Of a DNA stretch of 25,412 bases, positions 23,765-25,412 are shown piece after piece. The translations under genes were made by a program, and so were the position numbers. The notes beneath the pieces were generated by a model. The model was not told the DNA's origin, did no database searches, and saw nothing but the letters and a program-made list of their open reading frames with translations. Position 1 is the first letter of the stretch. Every line of letters starts with the position of its first letter. Origin of the DNA: Phascolarctobacterium succinatutens CAG:287 (lineage in GTDB: Bacteria; Bacillota; Negativicutes; Acidaminococcales; Acidaminococcaceae); contig NZ_FR892777.1 of NCBI RefSeq assembly GCF_000434895.1, positions 25,339 to 50,750 on the forward strand, read 5' to 3'.

Positions 23765-24636
23765 AGATATAGCACCGTCCAATCATAGATTTGGCGGAAT
23801 ACGCCAAAGTAGAAGCCCTGCTCCGACAGCAGGTAAATAATTTTACTGCCAACAACTGCCACCACTACTGCAAACAGCAGTAGGCAGCTTGCCTTTTCGC
23901 GTGCATCCCACTGTTGGTGTCGCTTTGCGGCACCGCCTGAGAAAAAGCCGCGGCTCACAACCGAAAGCGCCAGCGTCTGCGCACGCCTCAGGCAGCGCGC
24001 CAAAAGTGGCTTGGCGATATACGGCAAATGACGCAGAACGGCAGTGCGTCCGCTCTGGCTGTCACTGCGCAGCTGCAGCGCTGTGATAACCTCGCCTGTT
24101 TCTGCTGCCAGTACCGGCAAAAAGCGAATTGCCGTCACCAGCATGAACGCCATTTGCGGCGGCAAGCGCCAGGCCAGCAATGCCTGCAGCAGCTGTCGCG
24201 GGTCACTCGTCCAGCAGACCAAAAGTCCCAGTGCCAGCATGCTGGCGCTGCGCAAGCCCTGAACCGCGCCGTACAAAATACCCTCACGGTAGATGAAAAG
24301 TCCGCCCGTAAGCTGGCCGATGAAGCCTGCCTCCGGAGCAATCAGCACGAAAAGCGGTGTACGCGGTGTCTGCGCAAAAAACAGCGCCTGGCTGAACATG
24401 GAACCCCACAGGCCCAAGAGCAGCAGAATCGCCATCACCTTCCATTTGTAGATAGAAGTTTTTGCTGCCAGATGCAGTATTAAGGTAAACGTAAATAAAA
24501 TAAAGAGTGTCCGCGGATTATCCACGGTAATCATCAGAATAGCAAAGAGGAAGAGGAACAGCAGCTTAGTACGCCCGTTGAGCTTCTGTGCCCAACCTGC
24601 TGCATCAGTGCCTTCCCACAGCTGTCTTACGGACAT
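23761..24636 (-). CDS. ECF transporter transmembrane (T) component
   Basis: A 291-residue membrane protein of the EcfT/CbiQ family, which couples the ECF ATPases to a substrate-binding S protein for vitamin or metal uptake. The N-terminus has the family's LNGRTKLLFLFLFAIL opening, followed by several hydrophobic helices. The cytoplasmic coupling region has PPQMAFMLVTAIRFLPVL, ALQLRSDSQSG and SVVSRGFFSG; the last matches the ARG/SRG coupling motif. The start is at 24636 after GAGGGGGTGAAG, overlapping the end of the ATPase gene by 32 nt. No S component lies inside the window, so the substrate is not identified; one may be encoded upstream, beyond the right edge. Confidence 0.85.
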   Translation of the reverse strand: MSVRQLWEGTDAAGWAQKLNGRTKLLFLFLFAILMITVDNPRTLFILFTFTLILHLAAKTSIYKWKVMAILLLLGLWGSMFSQALFFAQTPRTPLFVLIAPEAGFIGQLTGGLFIYREGILYGAVQGLRSASMLALGLLVCWTSDPRQLLQALLAWRLPPQMAFMLVTAIRFLPVLAAETGEVITALQLRSDSQSGRTAVLRHLPYIAKPLLARCLRRAQTLALSVVSRGFFSGGAAKRHQQWDAREKASCLLLFAVVVAVVGSKIIYLLSEQGFYFGVFRQIYDWTVLYL

Positions 24637-25412
24637 AACGCTTCACCCCCTCTACCGTGATGCAGGGAGGAAGCCCCGCCTGCTCGCACACCGGCAGCAG
24701 CGCTGACGGTGTAAGACCGCCGGCCTCCACCAGCTCCTTATTGCTCAAAACCTCTTCTGTCGGGCCGTCGGCAATAATCTGCCCCGCACACAAAACAATT
24801 ACACGGTCGGCCACCTGTGCCGCCAGCTCCATATCATGCGTACAGATGAAAATGCTGCCCCCCTGCTCCTTATAAGCCAAAAGCAGACGGCGGATTTCCG
24901 CCAGACTCTGTTCATCCTGTCCTGTCGTAGGCTCGTCCAAAAGCAGCAGCGCAGGCTTCTTCGCCAGCATAGCGCCCAAAACAACGCGCAAACGCTGTCC
25001 CTTGCTCAATGCCAACGGGAAATCATCGGCATATTCCGCCAGATTCATATGCTTCAGAAGCAGCTGCAGCTCCTCCTGCGTAATCGTGTGGTTCTTCCAG
25101 CACAGCTCCTCGCGTACTGTGTCTGCCAAAAGCATCAGATCAGGCTCCTGCCGCAGGTAGCCGATTTTTCCCAGCTGCTTGTCGACCGGTTTTCCCTGCA
25201 GCAGTATGCTTCCCCGCTGCGTCTGCGTCAGGCCGCCCAAAAGGTTCATCAGCGTGCTTTTTCCGGCGCCGTTAAAGCCCATGATTGCGGTAATCTGCCC
25301 CTGGTAAAGCGTAAACTGCAGCTTCTTCAGCGTCGGCTCCTTGCTGCCGGGATAGGTGTAATACAAATCGCGCGCTTCGAGAAGAGGCTTCTGCTGCCCT
25401 GCAGGCTGGGGC
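24605..25412 (-). CDS. ECF transporter ATPase (A component), 5' end outside window
   Basis: ABC ATPase of the EcfA/CbiO type that powers the adjacent T protein. The frame is open to the right edge, with in-frame residues PLLEARDLYYTYPG before the ATPase core, so the true start lies outside. A TTG at 25366 would cut into the first conserved strand and is not a likely start. Walker A is GFNGAGKSTLMNL; the Q-loop is LRQEPDLMLLADTV. The signature is LSKGQRLRV, with Lys in place of the usual second Gly. Walker B is LLLLDEPTTGQD and the switch histidine FICTHDMELA. ECF modules often carry two ATPases; only one lies in the window. Confidence 0.9.
   Translation of the reverse strand, partial: PQPAGQQKPLLEARDLYYTYPGSKEPTLKKLQFTLYQGQITAIMGFNGAGKSTLMNLLGGLTQTQRGSILLQGKPVDKQLGKIGYLRQEPDLMLLADTVREELCWKNHTITQEELQLLLKHMNLAEYADDFPLALSKGQRLRVVLGAMLAKKPALLLLDEPTTGQDEQSLAEIRRLLLAYKEQGGSIFICTHDMELAAQVADRVIVLCAGQIIADGPTEEVLSNKELVEAGGLTPSALLPVCEQAGLPPCITVEGVKRYVRKTAVGRH

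Noticed and set aside
1..25412. CRISPR arrays, tRNA or rRNA genes, and complete insertion sequences
   Set aside because: No regularly spaced direct repeats of CRISPR type, no tRNA cloverleaf or rRNA segment, and no transposase were seen by reading; short tRNA-like or degraded remnants could be missed by eye.

Overview
The window looks like chromosome of a diderm Firmicute (class Negativicutes). The cell-wall cluster has a Firmicute-like layout and a meso-diaminopimelate-type MurE. The same stretch also encodes an autotransporter with a C-terminal outer-membrane beta-barrel, which needs an outer membrane. Acidaminococcaceae (for example a Phascolarctobacterium relative) is my guess at family level, but nothing in the window proves it.

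Left third (1-10082, minus strand): a division and cell wall (dcw) cluster read leftward from a strong promoter and a 10-bp-spaced MraZ operator. The order is mraZ, rsmH, ftsL, murE, murF, mraY, murD, murG, murC, ddl (ddl is cut by the left edge). Genes are tightly packed, several overlapping by 4-11 nt. The division genes ftsI and ftsW, usual between ftsL/murE and murD/murG, are absent. The ftsI position holds a 165-nt spacer with a hairpin and a probable internal promoter. Together the genes convert UDP-MurNAc to lipid II.

Middle (10083-14478): a divergent promoter drives a small CxxC protein (DUF1858) and then an unusual LDH/MDH-family dehydrogenase. Next comes a roughly 180-bp inverted-repeat-bounded intergenic element and a strong terminator. 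On the opposite strand lie an A+T-rich AAA-ATPase/PD-(D/E)XK gene with its own promoter and a 119-residue protein that resembles a free-standing DnaA domain I. A roughly 400-bp A+T-rich intergenic region precedes the autotransporter.

Right part (14479-25412): an autotransporter gene broken by an apparent one-base deletion shortly after its signal peptide, then a bidirectional terminator, then alaS (minus strand, perfect-consensus promoter). The right edge is a packed minus-strand operon: ECF-type ATPase (5' end outside the window), ECF transmembrane (T) protein, a membrane-anchored periplasmic beta-propeller, and an MsbA-like ABC exporter, closed by a terminator. The least explained pieces are the ECF/propeller/exporter operon, the dehydrogenase with altered active-site residues, and the DnaA domain I-like protein. 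I found no CRISPR array, tRNA, rRNA or intact transposase.
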